Shown here: positions 25,974 to 34,007 of the stretch, in pieces
How positions within the stretch are numbered: position 1 is the stretch's first letter
How the letters are laid out: every line of letters starts with the position of its first letter
Assembly: GCA_035274845.1 (NCBI GenBank)
Contig: DATENU010000016.1
Span: 62,001 to 126,000, forward strand
DNA length: 64,000 nt
Reading direction: 5' to 3'
Source of the DNA: Chthoniobacterales bacterium
GTDB taxonomy: Bacteria; Verrucomicrobiota; Verrucomicrobiia; Chthoniobacterales; UBA10450
Position numbers and translations under genes: made by a program
Notes under the pieces: generated by a model
What the model was told of the DNA's origin: nothing
Databases searched by the model: none
The model's input: the letters and a program-made list of their open reading frames with translations, nothing else

Positions 25974-26693
25974 GTGACCACGCTTTCGCCATTTTCCCTG
26001 GTTATTCCCGCTTACAACGAAGCGGGGCGAATCGGCCAAACTTTGCGCCAGGCGCTGGCCTATCTGCAGAGCAACAGCCCGGAGAGCGAGCTCATCGTCG
26101 TGAACGACGGGTCGACCGATTCTACCGCCCAGGTGGCGCGCGATATTTTTGCGGCGACGGGCGGGGTCGAGACCAGGCTGCTGGAGCACTCGCCCAATCG
26201 AGGGAAGGGCGCATCGGTCCGCGAAGGGTTGCTCGCGGCCACGCGGCCGATCGGATTGTTTTCCGATGCGGACCTCTCGACGCCAATCGAGGAAGCCCCG
26301 AAACTTATTTCCCCAATCGCGGCAGGGGAGCTGGATGTCGCCTTTGGTTCGCGCGCGCTCGATCGAGGATTGATTGGCAACCGGCAGTCCTGGCGTCGAG
26401 AACAGGGCGGCCGCGTTTTCAATCTGATTGTGCGAGTCGCCACCGGCCTGCCGTTTTGGGACACCCAATGCGGATTCAAGGCATTTCGGCTCGATGTTTT
26501 TCGCCCCATCCTGGAACGAGCGAAGACCGACGGTTTCGGCTTCGACGTCGAGTTGCTTTACCTCGCTCATCGCGCGCATTTGAGAATCCGGGAGATTCCC
26601 GTGCGCTGGAACCATTACGAGGGAAGCAAGATTCGTTTCGTGCAGGACAGCCTGCGGATGGTGCGCGAAGTCGCTGCGCTGAGAAGAAGCTAG
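25974..26693 (+). CDS. Family 2 glycosyltransferase, dolichyl-phosphate glucosyltransferase-like
   Basis: This protein of about 239 residues starts with GTG at 25974. It has the GT2 fold: FSLVIPAYNEAGRIGQTL, the nucleotide-sugar loop VVNDGSTDSTAQVA, the DxD-type SDADLSTPIEEAPKLI and the later DTQCGFKAFRLDVF and IPVRWNHYEGSKI. This pattern is that of ALG5/DPM1-like enzymes that load glucose or mannose onto a polyprenyl phosphate at the membrane surface. No C-terminal membrane helices are visible. Donor sugar and acceptor are inferred. Confidence 0.87.
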   Translation: MTTLSPFSLVIPAYNEAGRIGQTLRQALAYLQSNSPESELIVVNDGSTDSTAQVARDIFAATGGVETRLLEHSPNRGKGASVREGLLAATRPIGLFSDADLSTPIEEAPKLISPIAAGELDVAFGSRALDRGLIGNRQSWRREQGGRVFNLIVRVATGLPFWDTQCGFKAFRLDVFRPILERAKTDGFGFDVELLYLAHRAHLRIREIPVRWNHYEGSKIRFVQDSLRMVREVAALRRS

Positions 26694-26724
26694 TGGAGAC
26701 GGCCTGCCCTCAGGCCGTTGGATT
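26694..26724. repeat. Palindromic repeat between convergent GT2 gene and carA
   Basis: The sequence ggagacggcctgccctcagg continues into ccgttgga and contains a ggcctg-ccct-caggcc hairpin. It is the same family as the elements at 22996-23109 and about 25839, and it may terminate both convergent genes. Confidence 0.55.
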
Positions 26725-26727
26725 GCG

Positions 26728-27876
26728 CTATCGGGCCTTTTCGATCAGCTCCGCGAACTGCGAAAAGAAATAGCTCGCATCATGCGGGCCGGGCGCTGCT
26801 TCGGGATGGTACTGGACACTGAAGATGGGCAATTCGCGATGGCGCATCCCTTCCACCGTGCCGTCGTTCAAATTGATGTGCGTGACTTCCATCTCCGGCG
26901 GCAACGATTCCGCGTCGACCGCGAATCCATGATTTTGAGAAGTGATGGCCACTTTCCCGGTGCGCAAATCCTTGACCGGTTGATTGCCGCCGCGATGGCC
27001 GAATTTTAGTTTGAAAGTCTTGCCCCCCACGGCATAGCCGAGGACCTGGTGGCCGAGGCAAATTCCGAAGATCGGTTTCTTCCCCATCAAACCGCGGAGA
27101 GATTCGTGGGCGTAGTGGAGCACCGACGGGTCGCCCGGGCCGTTGGAGAGAAAGATTCCGTCCGGCTTTCGCGCCAGCACTTCCTCGGCGGTCGCGGTGG
27201 CGGGAACGACCGTGACTGCGAACCCATTCTGGCGCAGCCGGCGCAAAATGTTCTCCTTGATCCCGTAATCGTAGGCGACCACGCGATACCGCACCGGCGG
27301 GAGCTTTTCCCTGATGACTTCGTCCGCGTTTCCACTTGCCACCGACCAGGTTTCACTGAGCCGGTCGGCGGCGTCCCATTCATAGGGGGCGGGCGTGCTG
27401 ACTTCGCGGACGTAATCCATCCCGATTACGCCCTCGCCGTCGATCGCCTGCCCGACAGCCTCTTTTTCCGAAAGCGCCTCGCTGGTCAGGCAGGCCTTCA
27501 TCGCGCCCCGTTCTCGTAAGTGACGGGTCAGCGCTCGCGTGTCGATGCCCTGCGCGCCGGGAATTTTCCAAAGCCGCAAATATTCTTCGAGGGAACTTTC
27601 GGAGCGCCAGTTGCTCGGGATCTCGCTTAGTTCTTCAATGACGAAGCCCCGGACATGCGGCTCGCGGCTTTCCTGATCGAGCGCGTTCGTGCCGTAGTTG
27701 CCGATGAGCGGATAAGTCATGGCGACGATCTGGCCGCGGTATGAGGGATCGGTCAGGACTTCCTGGTAGCCGGTCATCGAAGTGTTGAAGCAAACTTCGC
27801 CGACGCGCGTCCCGACTGCGCCGAATGATTCTCCCTCGAAAATCCGACCGTCTTCGAGGGCGAGAATTGCGCGCAT
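26728..27876 (-). CDS. carA: Carbamoyl-phosphate synthase small (glutaminase) subunit
   Basis: This 382-residue protein releases ammonia from glutamine for carbamoyl phosphate, which feeds pyrimidine and arginine synthesis. The N-terminal domain has [20 protein letters not shown] and [16 protein letters not shown]. The C-terminal class I amidotransferase has the nucleophile Cys in [16 protein letters not shown] and the His-Glu pair in [12 protein letters not shown]. The carB partner is not adjacent in this window. Start ATG at 27876. Confidence 0.96.
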   Translation of the reverse strand: MRAILALEDGRIFEGESFGAVGTRVGEVCFNTSMTGYQEVLTDPSYRGQIVAMTYPLIGNYGTNALDQESREPHVRGFVIEELSEIPSNWRSESSLEEYLRLWKIPGAQGIDTRALTRHLRERGAMKACLTSEALSEKEAVGQAIDGEGVIGMDYVREVSTPAPYEWDAADRLSETWSVASGNADEVIREKLPPVRYRVVAYDYGIKENILRRLRQNGFAVTVVPATATAEEVLARKPDGIFLSNGPGDPSVLHYAHESLRGLMGKKPIFGICLGHQVLGYAVGGKTFKLKFGHRGGNQPVKDLRTGKVAITSQNHGFAVDAESLPPEMEVTHINLNDGTVEGMRHRELPIFSVQYHPEAAPGPHDASYFFSQFAELIEKAR

Positions 27877-27927
27877 GTTCGCGCAGTTTCTCGCTTACCG
27901 GAAAATTTTCAAATGCTTTGCCGCTGA

Positions 27928-28317
27928 CTAATTGAACTTCGGATTCGTCAGGGCGGTGGTGCGATTGTTCCCGTAATTATTTTCGGCAACCACTTTGTCG
28001 GGATTTAGAATGAACTCGCACTGCATCCCAGCCCGGCTCTTGAACGGCATCCGGCAGGGGACATCCGCGGTTGCGCCCGCTTTGATCGCGGGGACCGGGC
28101 AGGTATACGATCCGCCGGGGGTGGCAACCATCTTCAGCGTGGTCGCAGCCGCATCGATTTTGCCCATGTTCCTGACTTTGACCATCCAGAACGTGGATGA
28201 GGTCTGGGTGGTTTTCTCGATGACGAGATCCGGCGTCGCCGGAGTGATCGCTCGGGCCGGCAACGGCGCGATGAGCAGTGTAATTGCGGTAAGAAAAAGT
28301 GAGAATTGGATTTTCAT
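27928..28317 (-). CDS. Small secreted CARDB-like protein
   Basis: The 129 residues from the ATG at 28317 (MKIQFSLFLTAITLLIAPLP) give a clear signal peptide. The mature part, TPDLVIEKTTQTSSTFWMVK then VRNMGKIDAAATTLKM and VAENNYGNNRTTALTNP, has the adhesion-like CARDB beta-sandwich pattern (x-V-x-N-x-G, then N-N-Y-G-N-N). It probably lies in the periplasm or outside the cell. A 6S RNA gene lies just upstream on the same strand. Confidence 0.68.
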   Translation of the reverse strand: MKIQFSLFLTAITLLIAPLPARAITPATPDLVIEKTTQTSSTFWMVKVRNMGKIDAAATTLKMVATPGGSYTCPVPAIKAGATADVPCRMPFKSRAGMQCEFILNPDKVVAENNYGNNRTTALTNPKFN

Positions 28318-28339
28318 AAATTGGTCTCCTGCACTCATC

Positions 28340-28418
28340 GTAATCGTGCTCGTGCTCCTGCTCGTGATCGAGTCTTTATTGAATCGATTACGATTACGAT
28401 TACGAGCATGAGCACGAG
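28340..28418. repeat. Imperfect palindrome of cgattacgat / gagcacgag units
   Basis: The left part (atcgtaatcgtgctcgtgct) is complementary to the right part (cgattacgagcatgagcac) around a loop holding ctttattgaatcg. The repeat abuts the terminator of the 6S RNA gene. Confidence 0.65.
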
Positions 28419-28419
28419 A

Positions 28420-28452
28420 AAACCCCGAACCGCCTTTGCGGCCCGGGGTTTA
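28420..28452 (-). terminator. Rho-independent terminator of the 6S RNA gene
   Basis: Read on the reverse strand, a stem of aaccccg-gccgc pairs with gcgg-ttcggggtt around an AAAG loop, followed by a T run (tttt). It lies about 10 nt after the closing stem of the 6S RNA. Confidence 0.85.
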
Positions 28453-28460
28453 AATTAATA

Positions 28461-28636
28461 CCCCGCAGATGCCGTTAAGGCGGATATCCCGTTCCCTTTC
28501 GGTAACGGGCGGATGACCACCGCACGAGCGTCTGACTTCCAATTAAGGCATGTCATTTTCCCAATACGGCCAAGCCTCCTGAGCTAATGAAATATCGGTT
28601 CGGGAATCACACCTGTAATCTCGAACACCGCAGGGT
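28461..28636 (-). ncRNA. ssrS: 6S RNA
   Basis: The reverse strand reads as a 6S RNA of about 176 nt. The 5' side contains GAACCGATATTTCATTAG, nearly the conserved 5' central-bubble sequence of E. coli 6S (GAGCCGATATTTCAT). The 3' side ends TTAACGGCATCTGCGGGG, matching the conserved GGCGGCATCTCGG end region. The terminal stem closes as CCCTGCGG with CTGCGGGG. A central arm with cgcccgtt-ACCGAAAG-ggaacggg forms a clean hairpin. It is followed by a terminator. 6S RNA mimics an open promoter and binds the housekeeping sigma-RNA polymerase in stationary phase. It lies downstream of pheT; whether it has its own promoter is not clear. Confidence 0.85.
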
Positions 28637-28727
28637 AAATCGGTTGAGAGTTCTCGATTGAGAGTTGAGCGAAAAGCGCTGGTTTCCATCCCAACCCTCA
28701 ATCAAAAACTCTCGACCTGTCAAAGAA

Positions 28728-31070
28728 CTACTCCCGTAGCTCCACGCCCAATTCCCGCTGCAACCGCTCGCGAATCTTCGCGTGGACCACGCTGATTTCG
28801 TCGTTCGTCAGTGTGCGAGTTTTGTCGCGATATGTCAACGCATATGCCATCGACTTTTTTCCAGCGCCGAAACTTTGTCCTTCATTTCCGCTGAAGACAT
28901 CGAATAGCTCCACGCTCGCCAGGAGCGGTTCGTTCGCGCTTGCCATCGTCGTGATAATTTTTTCGTGCGTTAAATCTTCCGGGACGATCATCGCGATGTC
29001 GCGCGTGATGGCGGGAAACTTGTCGATTTCCCGATACATCGGCCGGCTCGGGGCATGAACTTCGAGATTGATCTCCGCGAACCAGACCGGATGGGCCGAG
29101 CCGAGCGCCTTCGCCTGGTCGGATGAAATTTGCCCGGCAAAGCCAATCGGGCGTTCGTTCGCAAATATTTCCATGGCCAGAACCAGATCGGGCCGCTCTG
29201 TCCGGCGGAAACTGGTGGGGCCAATCACGGATTCAATCACACCCTTCAGGTCGAAATAATCGAGAATGCGATCCTGCGATCGCCAGTGGATGGAAGGCGC
29301 GAGTTTGCCCGACAGGACAATTCCCAGGTGGCGTTCCTCTCTTGCGTCGGGCGGAAGAAAGACGCGTCCGAGTTCGAAAATCGCGACCCGCTCCGCGCCG
29401 GCCAGAACGTTGCGCTCCAAAACATTCAGAAGGGGCGAGAGAAAACTTTTCCGGAGCGCGGCATAATCTTCGTTTAACGGGTTCCGCAATTCGATGGCGT
29501 GTTCCAGTGCGCCCACCTTTCGCGAAATCAATTTCGAAGTCCTGACCTCGTTGAGCCCGCGCCCGACCAGGTGCGCGCGAACGGTTCCTTCAAAATCGTG
29601 GTTCCGATCCGCCTCCGACTCGGGCGTGGATCGGCTGCGATCATTCCCCGGCACCTGTGCAATTCCGAAGCCGCGAACGATTTCCTCGATCAGATCGACG
29701 TCGCGTTGAAGATCGAACCGGTGGCTCGGGATGCGCCACGAACTTTGTTCGTCGCCTGAATCGGCTTTTTCCAAACCGAACCGCGCCAAAATTTCGTCCA
29801 CGCGTTTTGGCGCGACCGACACGCCGATCAGCTCGTCGACGTGCTCGTAGCGCAACGCAACCTCGGGTGGAGATGATGGCAGCTGGCCCGCGGTCAGGAT
29901 TTCGGGAGCGGGTTGCGCCCCTGCGATCTCGCGCATCAATTCCGCTGCGCGGTTTGACGCCGCCAGGACCATTCCCGGATCGACCCGGCGTTCGAAACGG
30001 TAGCTGGCATCGCTCGGAAGATTGAGCGTCCGTGCCGTGCGCCGAACGCTGGCCGGAGAGAACCAGGCTGCTTCCAGGAGAATCTCTCTCGTCGAGTCGC
30101 TCACTCCGGTTTCTTCGCCCCCCATCACGCCGGCAATGCCGACCGCCCGTGCTTCGTCGGCGATCACGAGATCGCGCTCGCCCAACGAATAGGTCCGTCC
30201 ATCCAGGGCGAGGAATTTTTCGCCAGCGCGCGCGAGGCGAACGTTCATGTCGCCCTTCAATTTCCCGGCATCGAAGGCGTGGGTCGGTTGACCGAGCTCG
30301 AGCATGACGAAGTTGGAGATATCCACGATGTTGTTGATCGATCGAATCCCGACGCTTTCGATCTTCGCTCGCAACCAATCCGGGCTCGGCCCAACCGTGA
30401 CATTGTCGATTTTGCGGAACGAAATGAATGGGCATTGGTCCGGTGCGGAAATGCGAATGCTATCGGCCCTAATTGGTAGGGACGGCGCGCTGCGCCGTCC
30501 GCGGTCATCGCAGCGCGATGACCCTAGCAGCGCGGCTATTTCTCGCGCCAAACCGAAATGACTAAGGAGGTCGCCGCGGTTCGGTGTGATCTCGACGTCG
30601 AGAATCGTGTCCGAGGGGAACAAGGACGCGATCGGTTCCCCGATCTTTGCCTCCGGCGAGAGAATGAGGAGGCCGTCGCTGTCCTGGGAAAGGCCCAGCT
30701 CGCTGGGACTGCAAAGCATTCCCTGCGATTCAACGCCGCGAAGTTTGCTCGGTTTGATTTTCAGATCGTTGACCAGCACCGCGCCCGGCAGCGCGAGCGG
30801 AACCTTGTCGCCGACGTGGTAGTTCTTCGCGCCGCAAACGATTTGGCGTTGCTGGCCGCTGCTATCGTCGACCTGGCAGACACTGAGGCGGTCGGCGTTC
30901 GGGTGTTGCTCGGATGCCTTGATCTGCGCGACGACAACCTTGTCGAAATTCGCGCCGCGCTTTTCGATCCCTTCGATCTCGACGCCCGCCATGGTGAGCA
31001 GTTCGGCGAGCTCATCGACGCTCGCGGGCAACTCAACAAATTCGCGCAGCCAGTTGACGGAAAATTTCAT
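28728..31070 (-). CDS. pheT: Phenylalanyl-tRNA synthetase beta subunit
   Basis: This 780-residue beta chain of the alpha2-beta2 PheRS has the N-terminal tRNA-binding OB domain (KVVVAQIKASEQHPNADRLS, about 45-65), the B3/B4 editing region, the B5 domain (LRYEHVDELIGVSV, about 405), and the C-terminal anticodon-binding FDX domain (PSRPMYREIDKFPAITRDIA, about 690). It is 113 bp downstream of pheS. Residues about 180-200 (CDDRGRRSAPSLPI) are encoded by a double palindrome that looks like an inserted repeat, still in frame. Confidence 0.95.
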   Translation of the reverse strand: MKFSVNWLREFVELPASVDELAELLTMAGVEIEGIEKRGANFDKVVVAQIKASEQHPNADRLSVCQVDDSSGQQRQIVCGAKNYHVGDKVPLALPGAVLVNDLKIKPSKLRGVESQGMLCSPSELGLSQDSDGLLILSPEAKIGEPIASLFPSDTILDVEITPNRGDLLSHFGLAREIAALLGSSRCDDRGRRSAPSLPIRADSIRISAPDQCPFISFRKIDNVTVGPSPDWLRAKIESVGIRSINNIVDISNFVMLELGQPTHAFDAGKLKGDMNVRLARAGEKFLALDGRTYSLGERDLVIADEARAVGIAGVMGGEETGVSDSTREILLEAAWFSPASVRRTARTLNLPSDASYRFERRVDPGMVLAASNRAAELMREIAGAQPAPEILTAGQLPSSPPEVALRYEHVDELIGVSVAPKRVDEILARFGLEKADSGDEQSSWRIPSHRFDLQRDVDLIEEIVRGFGIAQVPGNDRSRSTPESEADRNHDFEGTVRAHLVGRGLNEVRTSKLISRKVGALEHAIELRNPLNEDYAALRKSFLSPLLNVLERNVLAGAERVAIFELGRVFLPPDAREERHLGIVLSGKLAPSIHWRSQDRILDYFDLKGVIESVIGPTSFRRTERPDLVLAMEIFANERPIGFAGQISSDQAKALGSAHPVWFAEINLEVHAPSRPMYREIDKFPAITRDIAMIVPEDLTHEKIITTMASANEPLLASVELFDVFSGNEGQSFGAGKKSMAYALTYRDKTRTLTNDEISVVHAKIRERLQRELGVELRE
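30480..30522. repeat. Double REP-like palindrome inside pheT
   Basis: Two adjacent palindromes, ggacggcgc/gcgccgtcc (30480-30500) and gtcatcgc/gcgatgac (30504-30522), lie within the pheT reading frame. The structure and GC content are those of the intergenic palindromes elsewhere in the window. Confidence 0.7.
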
Positions 31071-31082
31071 GGGAAGTTAGGC

Positions 31083-31165
31083 ATTCGTGCCTGACTCGGC
31101 GGACGGGCTTCCAGCCTGTCCTCGATACGACAGGCAAGATGCCTGCCGGCCGAGACAACCTGGAA
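31083..31165. repeat. Repeat between pheS and pheT
   Basis: This GC-rich block has gcctgactcggcggacgggc, then tgtcctcgatacgacagg and gcctgccggccgag as inverted parts. A related block (ttccagcctgactcggccga) follows the aldehyde dehydrogenase at 58621-58735. Confidence 0.6.
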
Positions 31166-31182
31166 GGTTATCATCCGTTTTT

Positions 31183-32199
31183 TCATGCGAATTGCTTCAG
31201 GAACCGCAGATCGTTCGCGGCGAAATAGCGGAGATCCGGGATGCCGAACAGGATCATGGCGAGCCGGTCCATGCCGAAACCGAAAGCAAACCCGCTCCAC
31301 TTCCGGGGATCGTAAGCGTTGTCGCGGCGGGCTGAATTGACCTGTTCATAGACAGCCGGGTGCACCATGCCGCAGCCACACATTTCGAGCCATTGCTCGC
31401 CGCCACGGAGCGCTTTGGATTTTACGTCGACCTCGAGACTCGGCTCGGTGAACGGGAAATAATGCGGGCGAAAACGAATCTGGGTCTCCGCGCCGAACAA
31501 TTCGCGCAGGAAAAATTCGAGCGTCCCCTTCAAGTCCGCGACGCTCACCTTCTCATCGATGTAAAGACCTTCGATCTGGTGAAACTGCGCACTGTGAGTT
31601 GCGTCGACCTCATCGCGTCGATAAGCAGCGCCCGGCGCAATGATGCGGATCGGCGGCGGCGCTTTTTCCATGGCGCGAATCTGGACGGTCGAAGTGTGGG
31701 TCCGAAGCAAACGGCCGTCCGGCAGAAAGAAGGTGTCCTGTTCGTTGCGTGCGGGATGATCGGGCGCGGTGTTGAGCGCGTCGAAGCAATGCCATTCGGT
31801 CTCGACATCCGGACCTTCCGCCAGCGCGAAACCCATCCGGCGAAAAATGCTGATCGCGCGCTCGAGCATTTGGGTGAGGGGATGAAGGGTGCCGATCTCG
31901 GCGACGGTCCCGGGAAGTGAGATGTCGACGTTGGCCAACTGGCGCGCTTCTTTTTCACTGCGCAGGCGCTCGGCGCTTTGGGCGATCGCGGCTGTGACCG
32001 AAGTGCGCGCTTCGTTCAGGAGTTTTCCGACAACCGGCTTCTCTTCTTTGCCGAGCGATTTCATCCGCTCGGCCCAGGCGGAAATACTGCCGGCTCGGCC
32101 CAGGTAGCGAACGCGGACCGCTTCCAGCGCCTGCTCGTCCGTGGCCCCGCCAATTTCGGTCAGCGCGGCGTCACGTAATTGTTCCAGCTCGTGAGACAT
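31183..32199 (-). CDS. pheS: Phenylalanyl-tRNA synthetase alpha subunit
   Basis: The 338-residue catalytic subunit starts at the ATG at 32199 (MSHELEQLRDAALTEIGG). The N-terminal coiled coil is followed by class II motifs: HPLTQMLERAISIFRRMGF with EGPDVETEWHCFDALN, motif 2 in AYRRDEVDATHSAQFHQIEG, and motif 3 GFAFGFGMDRLAMILFGIPD near the end. It activates Phe and, with PheT, charges tRNA-Phe. The gene order rpmB, pheS, pheT runs on the reverse strand. Confidence 0.96.
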   Translation of the reverse strand: MSHELEQLRDAALTEIGGATDEQALEAVRVRYLGRAGSISAWAERMKSLGKEEKPVVGKLLNEARTSVTAAIAQSAERLRSEKEARQLANVDISLPGTVAEIGTLHPLTQMLERAISIFRRMGFALAEGPDVETEWHCFDALNTAPDHPARNEQDTFFLPDGRLLRTHTSTVQIRAMEKAPPPIRIIAPGAAYRRDEVDATHSAQFHQIEGLYIDEKVSVADLKGTLEFFLRELFGAETQIRFRPHYFPFTEPSLEVDVKSKALRGGEQWLEMCGCGMVHPAVYEQVNSARRDNAYDPRKWSGFAFGFGMDRLAMILFGIPDLRYFAANDLRFLKQFA

Positions 32200-32311
32200 A
32201 AAAGCGACGTTCTTACGTTCAGCCCTCCTTCGCAAGAAAGCTTCAGCGTTCACGGTTAGCCAGCGCTAGTCCGTTGCACCGGCAGAAAGGGGGGCGGAAC
32301 TCGCCGTTTCC

Positions 32312-32581
32312 CTAGGCGGGAACCAAGCCGGCCTTTTTCAAGGTCGCGTAGGCGCCGTTCTTGTTCAGCGTCTTCATCCCCCGGGCAGTCACCCGAATGC
32401 GGACAAATTTCTTCAATTCGGGCACCCAGATTCTGCGCTCGTGCAGGTTCGGGCCAAAGGTGCGCGGCACGTTCTTGGTCACGTGGCGGCCGACGCCGCC
32501 CTTTTTCTTCGCCATACCGCGCCGGTGAATCACACTGCCGCGGGTGACTTTTGATCCTGTAATGCTGCAAACTTTTGCCAT
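32312..32581 (-). CDS. rpmB: 50S ribosomal protein L28
   Basis: The 89 residues from the ATG at 32581 begin MAKVCSITGSKVTRGSVIHR, then KNVPRTFGPNLHERRIWVPE and VRIRVTARGMKTLNKNGAY, the L28 signature. The frame upstream is not coding. It lies upstream of pheS and divergent from the oxidoreductase at 32804. Confidence 0.95.
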   Translation of the reverse strand: MAKVCSITGSKVTRGSVIHRRGMAKKKGGVGRHVTKNVPRTFGPNLHERRIWVPELKKFVRIRVTARGMKTLNKNGAYATLKKAGLVPA

Positions 32582-32803
32582 AACAAACCTCGAAGGTGCG
32601 TAAGCTGGCGCGCCCGCCCCGGTAGTCAAGCGAATCTTGAACGGACGCCGGGTGAGAGAGTCAAAGATAGTTCGTTTAGAAATATTGGCGTCTGAACGAT
32701 TTAGTGAATTAACGATTGGCAACCGTTGCGATTTCTAATTCGATAGGACCTGTTGTTCCCCCGGGTTATTCAAGCGCGAAACCTTTACCTTTAGCTGTCA
32801 GAC

Positions 32804-33844
32804 ATGAGCAAAACAAACAATCAAAAGCTGCGAATCGGAATTATCGGCGCCGGCGACATTGTGCGTAACCGGCACCTGCCCGGGCTGAAAAAGCAACCCG
32901 ATGTGGAAATCGTGGCGGTCTCAAATTCCAGCTACGAAAGCGCGGAGAAATTTTGCCAGGAGAATGTGCCCCATGCCACGCCGATGCAGAATTGGGCGGA
33001 CCTTCTTTCGATTCCGGAGATCGATATTGTCTGGATCGGAACTCCGCCCTACATGCACTCGGCTGTCACGATTTCGGCGCTCGAAGCCGGCAAACATGTC
33101 TTTTGCCAGGCCCGGATGTCGATGGACCGCGCGGAAGCGGAGGAGATGCTCGCCGCCTCGAAACGATTCTCGGAACAGGTCACGATGCTTTGTCCGCCTC
33201 CGTTCGGGCTAAAGGGTGATCTCCTCGTCAAAAAATTGCTGGCGGAGAATTATCTCGGCCGGCCCCACCACATTCGTCTCCAAAGTTTCACCGGCGCTTA
33301 TCTGAATGCCGACGCCCCGGCCCATTGGCGGCAGCGCATTGAGATCAGCGGGCTGAATGTTTTGGCGCTGGGGATTTATATCGAGGTGCTCCAGCGATGG
33401 TTTGGCGACATCACCGGTGTCTTTGCGCGCGGAAAAATTCTGCATGCGATTCGGCAAGGCTACGAGCTGATCGTGCCGGATTTGCTCACGGTGCTCTGCC
33501 ATTTTTCCAACGGCGCTGAAGGCGTTCTGGAATTCAGCGGAATCAACGCGTTGCCTTCGGGTGACCGTGTGGAGGTTTACGGGGACACGGGGACCATGAC
33601 CTATGATTTTGGGACGGACGTCATTAATGCCGGCCGAGCAGGCGACCGCGCCTTGCACGAGGTGGAGATAACGCCGGAGCTGGAGGGCGGCTGGCAGGTG
33701 GAAGAGGATTTCATCAACGCCGTGAGGTCCAAAGGCAAGATGCATCCGCATCCCGATTTCGAGGATGGCGTTCGCTACATGCGGGTCGTCCAGGCCGTCG
33801 CAGATTCGCGCGCCCGGAACGAGTGGGTGGAGATCATTCCCTGA
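32804..33844 (+). CDS. Gfo/Idh/MocA-family oxidoreductase
   Basis: This 346-residue NAD(P)-dependent oxidoreductase has the N-terminal Rossmann segment LRIGIIGAGDIVRNRHLPGL, the DIVWIGTPPYMHS motif and a C-terminal substrate domain. The usual catalytic signature EKP is replaced by CQARMSMDRAEAEE (Gln-Ala-Arg in place of Glu-Lys-Pro), so catalysis may be altered. It lies 163 bp upstream of the DprE1-like gene on the same strand, so it might act on a sugar in that pathway, but this is inference. The divergent gap with rpmB (222 bp) is otherwise featureless. Confidence 0.87.
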   Translation: MSKTNNQKLRIGIIGAGDIVRNRHLPGLKKQPDVEIVAVSNSSYESAEKFCQENVPHATPMQNWADLLSIPEIDIVWIGTPPYMHSAVTISALEAGKHVFCQARMSMDRAEAEEMLAASKRFSEQVTMLCPPPFGLKGDLLVKKLLAENYLGRPHHIRLQSFTGAYLNADAPAHWRQRIEISGLNVLALGIYIEVLQRWFGDITGVFARGKILHAIRQGYELIVPDLLTVLCHFSNGAEGVLEFSGINALPSGDRVEVYGDTGTMTYDFGTDVINAGRAGDRALHEVEITPELEGGWQVEEDFINAVRSKGKMHPHPDFEDGVRYMRVVQAVADSRARNEWVEIIP

Positions 33845-34007
33845 TCTGCCCTGGTCCTGTTCGCAGCAGTTGAGCGAGCCGCACCCTGCTTCTATTTTCC
33901 GCTCGCGGATTTCGAACGCCACTTGCCGCCATCGTCCAAAAGCTCTTGCTTGCTCCAGGGAGCACTTCCAAGATCGGCGCGCTCCGGTTGAGAACGGCAA
34001 GGTAACC

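Noticed and set aside
28718-28723. TTGACA box on the reverse strand as the 6S RNA promoter
   Set aside because: It is about 85 bases upstream of the 6S 5' end and has no matching -10 box at 17 bases; it may be chance.
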